Source: Cupriavidus cauae
GTDB taxonomy: Bacteria; Pseudomonadota; Gammaproteobacteria; Burkholderiales; Burkholderiaceae
Length of the DNA stretch: 64,000 bases
Direction of reading: 5' to 3'
Assembly (NCBI RefSeq): GCF_008632125.1
Contig: NZ_VWRN01000053.1
Span: forward strand, 539,085 to 603,084
The notes beneath the pieces are model-generated. The model was given only the letters and a program-made list of their open reading frames with translations. It was not told the origin of the DNA and did no database searches. Below, piece by piece: positions 30,942-40,087 of the stretch; the first letter of the stretch is position 1, and each line of letters starts with the position of its first letter. A program made the translations under genes and the position numbers.

Positions 30942-33368
30942 TTAGTTGCGCACCGGCTTGCCGGTCTGCAGCATGCCCATGATGCGTTCCTGCGTCTTGG
31001 GGTTGCCCAGCAGTTCGATAAAGGCGCGGCGCTCCAGCGCCAGCAGCCATTCCTCGCTGACCAGCGCGCCCGCTTCGACGTCGCCGCCGCAGACCGCCTC
31101 GGCGATGCGCGAGGCGATCAGGAAGTCGTGCGCGGAGATGAAGCCGCCGTCGCGCATGTTGACCAGCGACGCCTTGATGGTGGCGATGCCCGAGCGGCCC
31201 GCCACCGGCACCAGCTCGCCCTGCGCGGGCGGACGGTAGCCGGCCTCGTGCAGCGCGCGCACTTCGCTGCAGGCGACATGCAGCAACTCGTGCACGTTGA
31301 AGACGATCGGATCGCCCGCCTGCAGATAGCCCATCTGCCGCGCCTCGAGCGCCGAGGCCGAGACCTTGGCCATCGCCGCGTTCTGGAAGCGCTGCGTCAG
31401 GAACTGCAGATAGTTGGTGCTGCCCGCCGCCTGCGCGGCGCGCGCGGCCGCCAGCGCGGCCTCCTTCAGTCCGCCGCCGGCCGGCACCAGGCCCACCCCG
31501 ACCTCGACCAGGCCGACATAGGTCTCCAGCGCGGCCACGCGCCGCGCCGAATGCAGCATCAGCTCGCAACCGCCGCCCAGCGCGATGCCGGACGCCGCCG
31601 ACACCACCGGCACCGCGGCGTACTTGACGCGCATCATGCCGTCCTGGAACTTCTTGACGAAGGGCTCGACGCCCTTGGCGCCGCCCATCATGAAGGCCGG
31701 CATCGCCGCCTCGAGGTTCGCGCCGGCCGAGAACGGACCGCCCGGCGCGCCCAGCTGCAGCGAGGTCGGCTGCCACACCACCAGGCCCTTGTAGGCGCTC
31801 TCGGCCAGATCGATCGCGCGGATCAGCCCGTCGATGGTGTCCGGCCCGATCGTGTTCATCTTGCTGTTGAACGAGATCACCAGCACGTCGTCCTGGCCCT
31901 CGCAGACCCAGATCCGCACCGCGTCGTTCTGCTCGACGGTGCGGCCGGCCTTGCGCGGATCGACCGCGTCGCTGCCCTTCAACGCGGCGCGGAAGGCCTG
32001 GCGGCGATAGACCGGCAGCGCGCTGCGGCCGATGAACGACTGCGTGGCCGGGGACCACGAGCCCTGCGCCGAATGCACGCCCTGGTTGTCCGCCACCGGG
32101 CCGGCGAAGACCCACTCGGGCAGCGGCGCCTTCGACAGCGCCTTGCCGGCCTCGATGTCTTCCTTGACCCATTGCGCGACCTGCTGCCAGCCCGCGGCCT
32201 GCCAGTCCTCGAACGGACCGGAGTTCCAGCCGAAGCCCCAGCGGATCGCCAGGTCGACGTCGGCCGCCGAACCTGCGATCTGGTCGAGATAGACGGCGAT
32301 GTAGTGGAACACGTCGCGGAAGATCGCCCACAGGAACTGCGCCTGCGGGTTGCCCGATTCGCGCAGCAGCTTGATGCGCTCGGCCGGCTCCTTCTTCAGC
32401 ATGCGCGCGACGATCTCGTCGGCCTTGCCGCCGGCGTCGACATACTGGCCGGTCCTGGCGTCCAGCACCTTGATCTGCTTGCCTTCCTTCCTGTAGAAGC
32501 CGGCGCCGGTCTTCTGGCCCAGCGCGCCGGCGTCGACCAGCGACTTGAGCACCGCGGGCGTCCGGTACACCGGCGCGAACGGATCGTCCTGCAGGTTGTC
32601 CTGCATGGTCTTGATCACGTGGGCCATGGTGTCCAGGCCCACCACGTCGGCGGTACGGAAGGTCGCCGACTTGGCGCGGCCCAGCTTGCTGCCGGTCAGG
32701 TCGTCGACCACGTCGAACGGAATGCCGTACTTCTCGGCCTCGGCGAACACCGCCAGGATCGAGAAGATGCCGACCCGGTTGGCGATGAAGTTCGGCGTGT
32801 CCTTGGCGCGCACCACGCCCTTGCCCAGGGTCGTGGTCAGGAACGCTTCCAGGCGGTCGAGGATGGCCGGCTGCGTGGCCTCGGTCGGGATCAGCTCGAC
32901 CAGATGCATGTAGCGCGGCGGATTGAAGAAGTGCACGCCGCAGAAGCGCGCCTTCAGCTCGGCGTCGAAGCCCTCGGACAGCGCGGTGATCGACAGGCCG
33001 GAGGTGTTGGTGGCGAAGATCGCATCGGTGCCCAGATGCGGGGCGACCTTCCGGTACAGGTCGTGCTTCCAGTCCATGCGCTCGGCGATCGCCTCGATCA
33101 CCAGGTCGCATTCCTTCAGCAGCGCGAGGTCGTCCTCGTAGTTGGCGGCGCGGATCAGGCCGGCGTCGTCCTTGAGACCGAGCGGCGCGGGCGACAGCTT
33201 CTTCAGGTTCTCGATGGCCCGCAGCACGATGCCGTTCTTCGGGCCTTCCCTGGCCGGCAGATCGAACAGCACCACCGGCACGCGGGCATTGACGAGGTGG
33301 GCCGCGATCTGCGCGCCCATGACGCCGGCACCCAGCACGGCGACTTTCTTGACGATGAAATTGGACAT
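30942..33368 (-). CDS. 3-hydroxyacyl-CoA dehydrogenase/enoyl-CoA hydratase, FadN-type order
   Basis: 808 residues. The NAD-binding dehydrogenase domain comes first (GAGVMG at 13-18, VIEAIAERMDWK, NTSGLSI, HFFNPPRYMHLVE, then the second dehydrogenase C-terminal part), and the crotonase domain comes last (about residues 500-700). This is the reverse of E. coli FadB/FadJ and matches the FadN type. The hydratase glutamates are kept (GGGCELMLHSA and GLVEVGVGLVPAGGG), so both hydration and dehydrogenation should work. It lies between the acyl-CoA dehydrogenase and thiolase genes in one operon. Confidence 0.95.
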   Translation of the reverse strand: MSNFIVKKVAVLGAGVMGAQIAAHLVNARVPVVLFDLPAREGPKNGIVLRAIENLKKLSPAPLGLKDDAGLIRAANYEDDLALLKECDLVIEAIAERMDWKHDLYRKVAPHLGTDAIFATNTSGLSITALSEGFDAELKARFCGVHFFNPPRYMHLVELIPTEATQPAILDRLEAFLTTTLGKGVVRAKDTPNFIANRVGIFSILAVFAEAEKYGIPFDVVDDLTGSKLGRAKSATFRTADVVGLDTMAHVIKTMQDNLQDDPFAPVYRTPAVLKSLVDAGALGQKTGAGFYRKEGKQIKVLDARTGQYVDAGGKADEIVARMLKKEPAERIKLLRESGNPQAQFLWAIFRDVFHYIAVYLDQIAGSAADVDLAIRWGFGWNSGPFEDWQAAGWQQVAQWVKEDIEAGKALSKAPLPEWVFAGPVADNQGVHSAQGSWSPATQSFIGRSALPVYRRQAFRAALKGSDAVDPRKAGRTVEQNDAVRIWVCEGQDDVLVISFNSKMNTIGPDTIDGLIRAIDLAESAYKGLVVWQPTSLQLGAPGGPFSAGANLEAAMPAFMMGGAKGVEPFVKKFQDGMMRVKYAAVPVVSAASGIALGGGCELMLHSARRVAALETYVGLVEVGVGLVPAGGGLKEAALAAARAAQAAGSTNYLQFLTQRFQNAAMAKVSASALEARQMGYLQAGDPIVFNVHELLHVACSEVRALHEAGYRPPAQGELVPVAGRSGIATIKASLVNMRDGGFISAHDFLIASRIAEAVCGGDVEAGALVSEEWLLALERRAFIELLGNPKTQERIMGMLQTGKPVRN

Positions 33369-33419
33369 GCGCGCTCCTCGGAGGTGAGCGTTGAAATGAT
33401 GGATGTCCTCGGTTGCCTT

Positions 33420-33443
33420 CCCTCCCCCGCCTGCGGGAGAGGG
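33420..33443. repeat. GC-rich palindromic element, copy 2
   Basis: CCCTCCCCCGC and GCGGGAGAGGG flank a 2-nt centre, with one mismatch against copy 1 at 15575. It lies within the beta-oxidation operon, in the 112-bp spacer between the acyl-CoA dehydrogenase and hydroxyacyl-CoA dehydrogenase genes. Confidence 0.75.
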
Positions 33444-33480
33444 GAAACCGGGAGGATGGTCTCGGTGTCTCGGCGGTGCC

Positions 33481-35268
33481 TCAGAACAGCTCGGCGTCCA
33501 GCGCCATCAGCGTGCTGGCGCCGGCGCGCGCCATGCGGATCTGCGCGGCGGTCTCCGGCAGCAGCTTGGCGAAATAGAAGCGCGCGGTGGCCAGCTTGGC
33601 GGTGTAGAACTTGTCGCCACTGTCCTGCTTCTCCAGTGCGATCTTGGCCATGCGGGCCCAGAAGTAGGCGAACACCAGGTGGCCGACCACGCGCAGGTAG
33701 GGCACCGCGGCGGCGCCGACCTCGTCGGGATTGGCCATCGCCTTCATGCCGATCTCCATCGTCAGCTTCTGCACCTTGTCGCCGAGGTCCGCCAGCGGAT
33801 TGATGAACTCCTGCATCGCCTCGTTGGTGCCCTCGGCCTCGACGAACTCCTGCACGATCTTGCCGAACGCCTTCATCTTCGCGCCCATGTCGCCGAGGAT
33901 CTTGCGGCCCAGCAGGTCCAGCGCCTGGATCGTGTTGGTGCCCTCGTAGATCATGTTGATGCGGGCATCGCGCACGTACTGCTCCATGCCCCATTCGGAG
34001 ATATAGCCGTGGCCGCCGAACACCTGCATGCCCTCGTTGGTGGCGATGAAGGCGTTGTCGGTCAGAAAGGCCTTGATCACCGGCGTCAGCAGCGCGACCA
34101 GGTCGCCGGCCTGCTTGCGCACGGCCTCGTCCGGGTGCGACAGCTCGCGGTCGATCTGCAGCGCGGTCCAGTAGCTGAAGGCGCGGCCGCCTTCTGCGAA
34201 GGCCCTCTGCGTCAGCAGCATGCGGCGCACGTCGGGATGCACGATGATCGGATCGGCCGGCTTGTCCGGCGCCTTGGGCCCGGTCAGCGAACGCATCTGC
34301 AGCCGCTCCTTCGCGTAGGCCGCCGAGTTCTGGTAGGCGACCTCGGTCAGGCCCAGGCCCTGCATGCCGACGCCCAGCCGCGCGGCATTCATCATCACGA
34401 ACATCGCGTTCAGGCCCTTGTTGGGCTCGCCGACCAGCCAGCCGCGCGCGCCGTCCAGGTTCATCACGCAGGTGGCGTTGCCGTGGATGCCCATCTTGTG
34501 CTCGATCGAGCCGCAGACGATGCCGTTGCGCTCGCCCGGATTGCCGTCGGCGTCGGGAATGAACTTCGGCACCACGAACAGCGAGATGCCCTTGGTGCCC
34601 TGCGGCGCGTCAGGCAGGCGCGCCAGCACCAGATGGATGATGTTGGCCGACAGGTCGTGCTCGCCTGCCGAGATGAAGATCTTGGTGCCGGTCAGGCTGT
34701 ACGAGCCGTCGTCCAGCGGTTCGGCCCTGGTGCGCAGGATGCCCAGGTCGGTGCCGCAGTGCGGCTCGGTCAGGCACATGGTGCCGGTCCACTCGCCCGA
34801 CACCAGCTTGGGCAGGTAGCGCTGCTGCAGCTCGGGCGTGCCGTGCGCGTGCAGCGCCTCGTAGGCGCCGTGCGACAGGCCCGGGTACATCGTCCAGGCC
34901 TGGTTCGCCGAGTTCAGCATCTCGAACAGCGCGTTGTTGACCAGGATCGGCAGGCCCTGGCCGCCGAATTCGGGATCGCACGCCAGCGCCGGCCAGCCGG
35001 CCTCGACGTACTGCCGGTAGGCCTCCTTGAAGCCCGCCGGCGCGGTCACGACGCCGTTGCCGTGGTGGGTGCAGCCCTCGCGGTCGCCGCTCTGGTTCAG
35101 CGGGAAAATGACTTCCGAGCAAAACTTGCCGGCTTCCTCGATGACCTGGTTGATGGTGTCCGCATCGACGTCGGCATGCGGCGGCATCGCCTTGAGCTCG
35201 GCCTCGACGCCGAGCAGTTCGTGCAGCACGAATTGCATGTCGCGCAGCGGAGCGGTGTACTGGCCCAT
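33481..35268 (-). CDS. acyl-CoA dehydrogenase (long form with C-terminal extension domain)
   Basis: 595 residues from ATG 35268, chosen because AGGAGA lies six bases upstream; a TTG at 35271 is the alternative. FAD-dependent introduction of the trans-2 double bond into acyl-CoA. The N-terminal, middle and C-terminal ACAD domains are visible (CLTEPHCGTDLGILRT, GTKIFISAGEHDLS, QVFGGHGYISEWGMEQYVRDARI, YEGTNTIQALDLLGRK), followed by the extra ~125-residue helical C-terminal domain of the AidB/AcdC-like long subclass. The reduced flavin would be reoxidised by ETF. It is the first structural gene after tetR, 71 bp downstream. Confidence 0.96.
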   Translation of the reverse strand: MGQYTAPLRDMQFVLHELLGVEAELKAMPPHADVDADTINQVIEEAGKFCSEVIFPLNQSGDREGCTHHGNGVVTAPAGFKEAYRQYVEAGWPALACDPEFGGQGLPILVNNALFEMLNSANQAWTMYPGLSHGAYEALHAHGTPELQQRYLPKLVSGEWTGTMCLTEPHCGTDLGILRTRAEPLDDGSYSLTGTKIFISAGEHDLSANIIHLVLARLPDAPQGTKGISLFVVPKFIPDADGNPGERNGIVCGSIEHKMGIHGNATCVMNLDGARGWLVGEPNKGLNAMFVMMNAARLGVGMQGLGLTEVAYQNSAAYAKERLQMRSLTGPKAPDKPADPIIVHPDVRRMLLTQRAFAEGGRAFSYWTALQIDRELSHPDEAVRKQAGDLVALLTPVIKAFLTDNAFIATNEGMQVFGGHGYISEWGMEQYVRDARINMIYEGTNTIQALDLLGRKILGDMGAKMKAFGKIVQEFVEAEGTNEAMQEFINPLADLGDKVQKLTMEIGMKAMANPDEVGAAAVPYLRVVGHLVFAYFWARMAKIALEKQDSGDKFYTAKLATARFYFAKLLPETAAQIRMARAGASTLMALDAELF

Positions 35269-35339
35269 CAAGATCTCCTTGGAGTTGGCGAAGCCGCCGC
35301 GCCGCTGGTGCTGTCAAGCACGCCATGCCCGCGACGGCA

Positions 35340-35984
35340 TCAGGTACGGTAGGACTGAATCAGCTTGTTGAGCGCGACCATGGCAAGCTCGGCGCTGTCG
35401 GGCAGGCGCAGGAAGCGGGCATCGTGATGCAGCCCCAGCTCGAGGCTGTACATCTCGAACAGCATCAGCCGCGGATCGCAATCCGCGCGCAGATGGCCTT
35501 CTTCCTTGGCCTGTTCGATCGCGCGTGTCAGCGCGGCCCGCCAGATCGTGACGCTCTTGATCAGCTCGTCGCGCACCGGGCTTTCCGCGCGGTCATCGTA
35601 TTCGACCGCCCCGCTGATGTAGATGCAACCGGTGGTGACTTCCTGGATCCGTTTTTCCATCCAGCGCCGCACCATCGACCACAGGCGCGGCAGACCGCGC
35701 GGCTCGTTCAGCGAGGGATAGAAGACCTCCTGCTCGAACCGGCGGTGATACTCGCGCACCACCTCCACCTGCAGGTCTTCGCGCGAACCGAAATGCGCGA
35801 ACACGCCGCTCTTGCTCATTTGCATGCGTTCCGCGAGCAGACCGATGGTCAAACCTTCGAGTCCGTCGCGGGACGACAATTCCAGTGCGGCGTCGAGAAT
35901 CGCCACCCGCGTCATCTCCCCCTTGCGCATCGGGGTGGGAGAAGCGTTGGCGGCGGATTCGAGACGGGCTGACTGGTGTCGCAT
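35340..35984 (-). CDS. TetR family regulator of the beta-oxidation operon
   Basis: 214 residues from ATG 35984, supported by GGAG upstream; an extension to 36098 crosses the promoter. The helix-turn-helix is at about residues 28-72 (ILDAALELSSRDGLEGLTIG, MQMSKSGVFAHFGSREDLQ). The C-terminal ligand domain (TetR_C, CIYISGAVEYDDR) resembles regulators of fatty-acid genes. It heads the operon with the acyl-CoA dehydrogenase gene and is preceded by a dyad overlapping its own promoter, so autorepression relieved by acyl-CoA is the likely scheme. The ligand is inferred from context. Confidence 0.92.
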   Translation of the reverse strand: MRHQSARLESAANASPTPMRKGEMTRVAILDAALELSSRDGLEGLTIGLLAERMQMSKSGVFAHFGSREDLQVEVVREYHRRFEQEVFYPSLNEPRGLPRLWSMVRRWMEKRIQEVTTGCIYISGAVEYDDRAESPVRDELIKSVTIWRAALTRAIEQAKEEGHLRADCDPRLMLFEMYSLELGLHHDARFLRLPDSAELAMVALNKLIQSYRT

Positions 35985-36004
35985 GATTTTTCTCCGTACT
36001 TTTT

Positions 36005-36027
36005 GCGGCATCGGTTCGCGATGCCGC
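36005..36027. promoter_or_regulatory. inverted repeat in tetR leader
   Basis: A perfect 9-bp stem, GCGGCATCG with CGATGCCGC and a 5-nt loop, lies 20 bp upstream of the tetR start codon. It could be a leader hairpin affecting translation or a second operator. Confidence 0.45.
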
Positions 36028-36100
36028 GCTTGGCCCTGGCCTGTGATGTCGATCGCCGCGGCCCCGCCGGACAAGGCGGCGCCGGGTGGCGAATGCACGC

Positions 36101-36128
36101 AGTCTAAGCCAAAAAAGAACGGTCGTTC
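36101..36128 (-). promoter_or_regulatory. promoter and TetR-type operator of the beta-oxidation operon
   Basis: On the minus strand a TAGACT -10 (complement of 36101-36106) is preceded after 17 bp by TGAACG as a poor -35 (complement of 36124-36129). The dyad GAACG-GT-CGTTC at 36117-36128 overlaps this -35 and has the form of common TetR-family operators. The 35985-36296 spacer has no gene; besides these sites and the leader hairpin it contains only a C-terminal flank of clsB. Confidence 0.6.
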
Positions 36129-36296
36129 AGATTATTCTGGCCGCGCCTGCCGCTATCAAGTTTTTAATTAGACCTTCGTTTCTAAACCGAACTTGCACCG
36201 AACTGCGGTGCAACATCCGCCGGCCGGCGTCAGCGGCGAGGCCGATGTGCGGATGCGCGCCGCATTTTGCCGCAAGGCAGCACCGGCATGCCACGT

Positions 36297-37637
36297 TCAA
36301 TAGCGGCCGGCCGCGCCGGCCACCATGACGCCGAAGCGCAACAGCATGTAGGCGGTCCAGTCCAGGCAGCGGCGCAGGCGACCGCGGCGGGCATGATCCT
36401 CCGGCACGACCGGCGCGCTGCGCAGCGCGATCGCACGCTCCAGTTCGCGGCGCAGCTCGGCGGCGAAGGCCTCGTCGTAGACCGCCACATTGGCCTCGCG
36501 CGCCAGCAGCAGGCTGAACGGATCCATGTTGCTGGAGCCGACCGTCGCCCAGCTGTCGTCGACCACCGCAACCTTGGCGTGCAGGAAGCTCTCGGCGTAC
36601 TCGTGGATCTCGACGCCGGCCTCGAGCAGCGTGGCGTACAGCGCGTGGGTCGCGTAATGCTGCAGCCTGTACTCGACCATCCCCTGCAGCAGCAGCCGGA
36701 CGCGCACGCCGCGGCGGCGGCAGGCCAGCAGCGCGCGCCGCATCTTCGCGCCCGGCAGGAAATAGGCGTTGGCGATGATCACGTCGTGCCGCGCCGCGCC
36801 CAGCGCCTGCAGATAGGCTCGCTCGATGGTGCGGCGATTGCGCAGGTTGTCGCGCAGCAGCAGCGCCGCCCGCACGCCGCCCCCCTCGGCCGGCGCGGGC
36901 ACCGGGGCCTGCGCAAGCGGAAACTCGCCGGCCAGGCTCGACAGGCCGCCCGCCCGCACACCACCCTGCATCTCGCCGCGCAGCGCGAGCCGCCACCACA
37001 GCCGCTCGGCGGTCAGTGCGACCTGGCCGGCCAGCGGGCCGGTGACGCGCACCGCGAAGTCGTAGCGGGGACCGAGCTGGGCCTCGTCGAAGGGGCCGTG
37101 ATTGTGGTCGTCGATGATGTTGATGCCGCCGACGAAGGCGATGCGCCGGTCGATCACCGCGAGCTTGCGGTGCAGCCGGCGCAGATGCCGGCGCGCCAGG
37201 CGAAAGCCCCGCAGCGGCCGGTACACGCCGAGCCTGACGCCGCCCTGCTGCAGCCGCTCGACCAGCGGCGCGGGCATGTCGCCGGCGCCGAAGCCATCGA
37301 CCAGCAGATGGACGCGCACGCCGCGCTCGACCGCGCGCAGCAGCGCGTCGGCGACCGCCTGGCCGACCTGGTCGTCGGCATAGATATAGGTCTCCAGCGA
37401 GACCGACAGCACAGCCTGGTCGATCGCCGCGATCAGCGCCGGGAAATATTCGCCGCCGCCGCGCAGCAGCTCGACGCGGTTGCCGCCCACCGGCCGGCCG
37501 GGCCCGGTGTGCAGCAGGCGGGGGCCGTGCCGCCCTTCGGCGGCCGTGGCCGCCGTGGCAGCCGTCTCGCCTTCCACCGCATGGGCGGCGATCCTGGAGG
37601 ACCGGGTGGGTTCGGGTGGGCTCTCGGACAAGGGCAT
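36297..37637 (-). CDS. clsB: cardiolipin synthase B-like phospholipase D family protein
   Basis: 446 residues from ATG 37637. Two HKD motifs (HxKxxxxD) are complete: H156/K158/D163 in HRKLAVIDRR and H353/K355/D360 in HAKVAVVDDS. With the SLETYIYADDQVG and GSSNMDPFSL blocks this is the ClsB type, which makes cardiolipin from phosphatidylglycerol at the inner membrane. The first ~55 residues are low complexity. An in-frame extension to 37937 would add a repetitive Arg-Ser-Leu-Ala tract encoded by the upstream 12-nt array; I do not accept it without evidence. Downstream in the same direction is the tetR promoter. Confidence 0.93.
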   Translation of the reverse strand: MPLSESPPEPTRSSRIAAHAVEGETAATAATAAEGRHGPRLLHTGPGRPVGGNRVELLRGGGEYFPALIAAIDQAVLSVSLETYIYADDQVGQAVADALLRAVERGVRVHLLVDGFGAGDMPAPLVERLQQGGVRLGVYRPLRGFRLARRHLRRLHRKLAVIDRRIAFVGGINIIDDHNHGPFDEAQLGPRYDFAVRVTGPLAGQVALTAERLWWRLALRGEMQGGVRAGGLSSLAGEFPLAQAPVPAPAEGGGVRAALLLRDNLRNRRTIERAYLQALGAARHDVIIANAYFLPGAKMRRALLACRRRGVRVRLLLQGMVEYRLQHYATHALYATLLEAGVEIHEYAESFLHAKVAVVDDSWATVGSSNMDPFSLLLAREANVAVYDEAFAAELRRELERAIALRSAPVVPEDHARRGRLRRCLDWTAYMLLRFGVMVAGAAGRY

Positions 37638-37705
37638 GGCGGCATTATCGGTCACCTCGCGGCGGGAACGCCACCCGGCGGGCATTGGCGCCCGAAGTCG
37701 GGCCA

Positions 37706-37849
37706 GACCTTGGGCCGGACTTCGGACCAGACTTCGGACCAGACTTCGGGCCAGACCTCGGGCCGGACTTCGGGCCAGACTTCGGGCCAGACTTCGGGCC
37801 AGACTTCGGGCCAGACCTCGGGCCGGACCTCGGGCAGGACTTCGTGGCC
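37706..37849. repeat. 12-nt x 12 minisatellite between clsB and mobB
   Basis: Twelve consecutive units close to GACTTCGGGCCA (variants with CTC, GGA or CCG) fill 144 bp with only point differences. The array is open in several frames: plus strand reads Asp-Phe-Gly-Pro, minus strand Trp-Pro-Glu-Val or Arg-Ser-Leu-Ala repeats. It fills most of the 339-bp spacer (37638-37976) between two divergent genes, which contains no other recognised gene. Confidence 0.95.
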
Positions 37850-37976
37850 GGAGGGACGGGCCCGCGCCGACTCTGCTATCGTCGCGCTTTCTTCCCGACG
37901 TTGTTGCTGACATCGTCCCCACCGTCGCCCCGCGCACTCAGGTGTGCACCGCGTTGCGCATGGAACTGATTCGATC

Positions 37977-38486
37977 GTGAAGGTATTCGGTATCGCCGGC
38001 ACTTCCGGCAGCGGCAAGACCACCTTGCTGGACCAGTTGATTCCCCGCTTCGTCGCGTCCGGGCTGCGCGTGGCCGGCGTCAAACATACCCATCACGGGT
38101 TCGACCCGGACACGCAGGGCAAGGATTCGTGGCGGATGCGCGAGGCGGGCTGCGCCAATGTGGTGCTGGTCGGTGCGCGCCATCTGACGCTGATGCGCCG
38201 ATACGAAGAAGGCGCGCCGCCGCCCGAACTGGCCGACGCGCTGGCGGTGCTGCCCGCCGATACCGACCTGGTGCTGGTCGAGGGATACAAGCACAGCGAC
38301 GTGCCAAAGCTCGAGGTCTATCGCCCCGGCCACGGTCGCGCGCCGCTGTGGCCGGATGTGCCCGGCATCGTCGGCGTCGCCACCGACGCGCCGGGCGATG
38401 TGGCCGCGCTGACCCGGCTGCCGGTGCTCGACCTGAACCGGATCGACGACATCGAGGCCTTCGTGCGGGAACGGGCCGGGCTGTAG
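37977..38486 (+). CDS. mobB: molybdopterin-guanine dinucleotide biosynthesis adaptor MobB
   Basis: 169 residues from GTG 37977, where the family N-terminus KVFGIAGTSGSGKTT begins; the P-loop GTSGSGKT is residues 8-15. Later blocks (GVKHTHHGFDPDTQGKDSWR, LVLVEGYKHSDVPKLEVYR) are diagnostic. MobB is a GTP-binding partner of MobA in making the bis-MGD form of the molybdenum cofactor. The cox-type molybdenum hydroxylase at 58.8-62.8 kb needs a related cofactor (MCD in known members), so a direct link is not implied. An upstream start at 37944 is possible. Confidence 0.93.
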   Translation: MKVFGIAGTSGSGKTTLLDQLIPRFVASGLRVAGVKHTHHGFDPDTQGKDSWRMREAGCANVVLVGARHLTLMRRYEEGAPPPELADALAVLPADTDLVLVEGYKHSDVPKLEVYRPGHGRAPLWPDVPGIVGVATDAPGDVAALTRLPVLDLNRIDDIEAFVRERAGL

Positions 38487-38538
38487 CCGAAGCGGACGCT
38501 TTGGCGCGGTCTCGCCGCCGGGCCGGCCGCCCGGGCAA

Positions 38539-39330
38539 CTAGCCGGCCGCGCCCGCCGTCTCGTCGCTGTGCCGCGGATTGGCCTCGGGCACCTGCGGCC
38601 GCGCCAGTTCGGCGACCAGCGGCACATGGTCCGAGCGCTGCGCCCAGTCGCGCCCGGTCAGCACGCGGGCGCGCTCGATCTCGAAACCGCGCACGTAGAT
38701 CCGGTCGAGCTGCCACCACGGCATATGGCTCGGAAAGGTGTGCAGCCGCGAGCCGCGCGCCTGCGAGGCCTCCAGCGCGCCCAGCGTGTTGCAGATCAGC
38801 GCATCGAGCCGGTGGTTCCAGTCGTTGAAGTCGCCGGCGATCACCAGCGGCGCGTCCGCCGGCACCACATTGCGCACGCGTTCGACCAGCGCCTCGGCCT
38901 GGCGCGCGCGGCTGCGGGCGAACAGGCCGAAATGCACGCAGATCAGATGCGCCTCGATGCCGTGGACGTCGGCGACCGCATGCAACAGGCCACGCTGCTC
39001 GAAGCGGTGGTCCGAGATATCGAGGTTCTCCGACATCAGGATCGGATGGCGCGACAGGATCGCGTTGCCATGGTGGCCGTGGTCGTAGACCGCGTTGCGG
39101 CCGTAGACCGAATGCGGATAGGCGTCGGTCGCCAGGTAGTTCAGCTGCGTGTAGTCGGAATCGAACAGGGAGGCGGCCACCAGGCGATCGTTGCGGTCCT
39201 GCACTTCCTGCAGGAAGACGATGTCGGCGTCGACCGTCTGCAGCCCGTCACGGACATGCTGGATGCGCGGACGGCGCGCGAAGCCGGTCAGCCCCTTGTG
39301 GATGTTGTAGGTGACCACGCGCAGCTTCAT
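38539..39330 (-). CDS. endonuclease/exonuclease/phosphatase family protein
   Basis: 263 residues from ATG 39330, overlapping the nudB stop by four bases (ATGA). The EEP fold is clear: RVVTYNIHKGL at the N-terminus, VFLQEVQD with the metal-binding glutamate, GDFNDWN, and WQLDRIYVRG with SDHVPLVAEL at the end carrying catalytic Asp-His. The family includes DNases, RNases and phosphodiesterases such as lipid phosphatases; the substrate here is unknown. Gene order nudB-EEP-clsB is commonly kept in related bacteria. Confidence 0.92.
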   Translation of the reverse strand: MKLRVVTYNIHKGLTGFARRPRIQHVRDGLQTVDADIVFLQEVQDRNDRLVAASLFDSDYTQLNYLATDAYPHSVYGRNAVYDHGHHGNAILSRHPILMSENLDISDHRFEQRGLLHAVADVHGIEAHLICVHFGLFARSRARQAEALVERVRNVVPADAPLVIAGDFNDWNHRLDALICNTLGALEASQARGSRLHTFPSHMPWWQLDRIYVRGFEIERARVLTGRDWAQRSDHVPLVAELARPQVPEANPRHSDETAGAAG

Positions 39331-39860
39331 CGCGGCCCTCCGGCCTGGCCGGCGCCTGCTGCGTCCACGGCGGCGCCCCCAGCGTTCATGGCGCCCGCGC
39401 CGCAAGCCGTCGCCCCGGCCGCCGCTCGCCACGCCAGCTGGCGCACCGCTTCGGCGTTGCTCGACGAGAAGCAGCGCGCGGCCGCCTGCTCCCACGGCAG
39501 CCAGACCGATTGCAGATGCTCGCGCGGCGACAGCGTGACCGGCAGCGGCCGCTCGACGCACAGGCCGAACCAGTGCTCGACATTGCGCGTGACCCCGGGC
39601 GCATAGCGATGGCGCCATTCGGGATAGATCTCGTATTCGATGTGGTGGCCCCAGTCCTGCAGGCGGTGCTCGCTCGCGACGATGCCGGTTTCCTCGGCCA
39701 CCTCGCGGGCGGCGGTCAATGCCAGGGGTTCGTCGGGGGTATCGAGGCTGCCGGTGACGGATTGCCAGAAGCCGGGACGGTCGGCGCGCTCCAGCAGCAG
39801 GACCTGCAGATCGGTCGTATGGATCACGACCAGCACGGATTCGGGAATCTTGTAGGGCAT
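39327..39860 (-). CDS. nudB: dihydroneopterin triphosphate diphosphatase
   Basis: 177 residues from ATG 39860. A Nudix hydrolase that removes pyrophosphate from dihydroneopterin triphosphate in folate synthesis. The Nudix box spans about residues 37-60 (GSLDTPDEPLALTAAREVAE then ETGI), with one extra residue before the first glutamate compared with the consensus. The N-terminal MPYKIPESVLVVIHT and WRHRYAPGVTRNVEHWFGL are NudB-like. The C-terminal ~35 residues are Ala/Gly-rich. It normally follows aspS in this group; here a coiled-coil gene lies between them. Confidence 0.93.
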   Translation of the reverse strand: MPYKIPESVLVVIHTTDLQVLLLERADRPGFWQSVTGSLDTPDEPLALTAAREVAEETGIVASEHRLQDWGHHIEYEIYPEWRHRYAPGVTRNVEHWFGLCVERPLPVTLSPREHLQSVWLPWEQAAARCFSSSNAEAVRQLAWRAAAGATACGAGAMNAGGAAVDAAGAGQAGGPR

Positions 39861-40087
39861 GGGATCGGACGGGAACAGGCTGACAAGCTTAACGCAGTTG
39901 CCCGCCGGCGCCACCGGCGTTAGTCCGACAAGCCCCGAAGCCGTGGGGATGATGTGACGGCATGGGCACTGAGGACGCGCTGCGGCCGCGGCGCCCTCGA
40001 CCCGGGATGTTCTCCCGCTCGTCCTCGGGGACGAGGATTGCGGAGGGGGGATGGTTCCAATGCGCCGTGCCGCTACCCTCTCCCCCG

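Noticed and set aside
37706..37849. CRISPR-like array
   Set aside because: Units are 12 nt with no unique spacers, and no cas genes are present.
37616..37969. Plus-strand open frame with Asp-Phe-Gly-Pro repeats
   Set aside because: It is open only because the 12-nt array has no stop in that frame; no start with ribosome-binding site and no domain outside the repeat.
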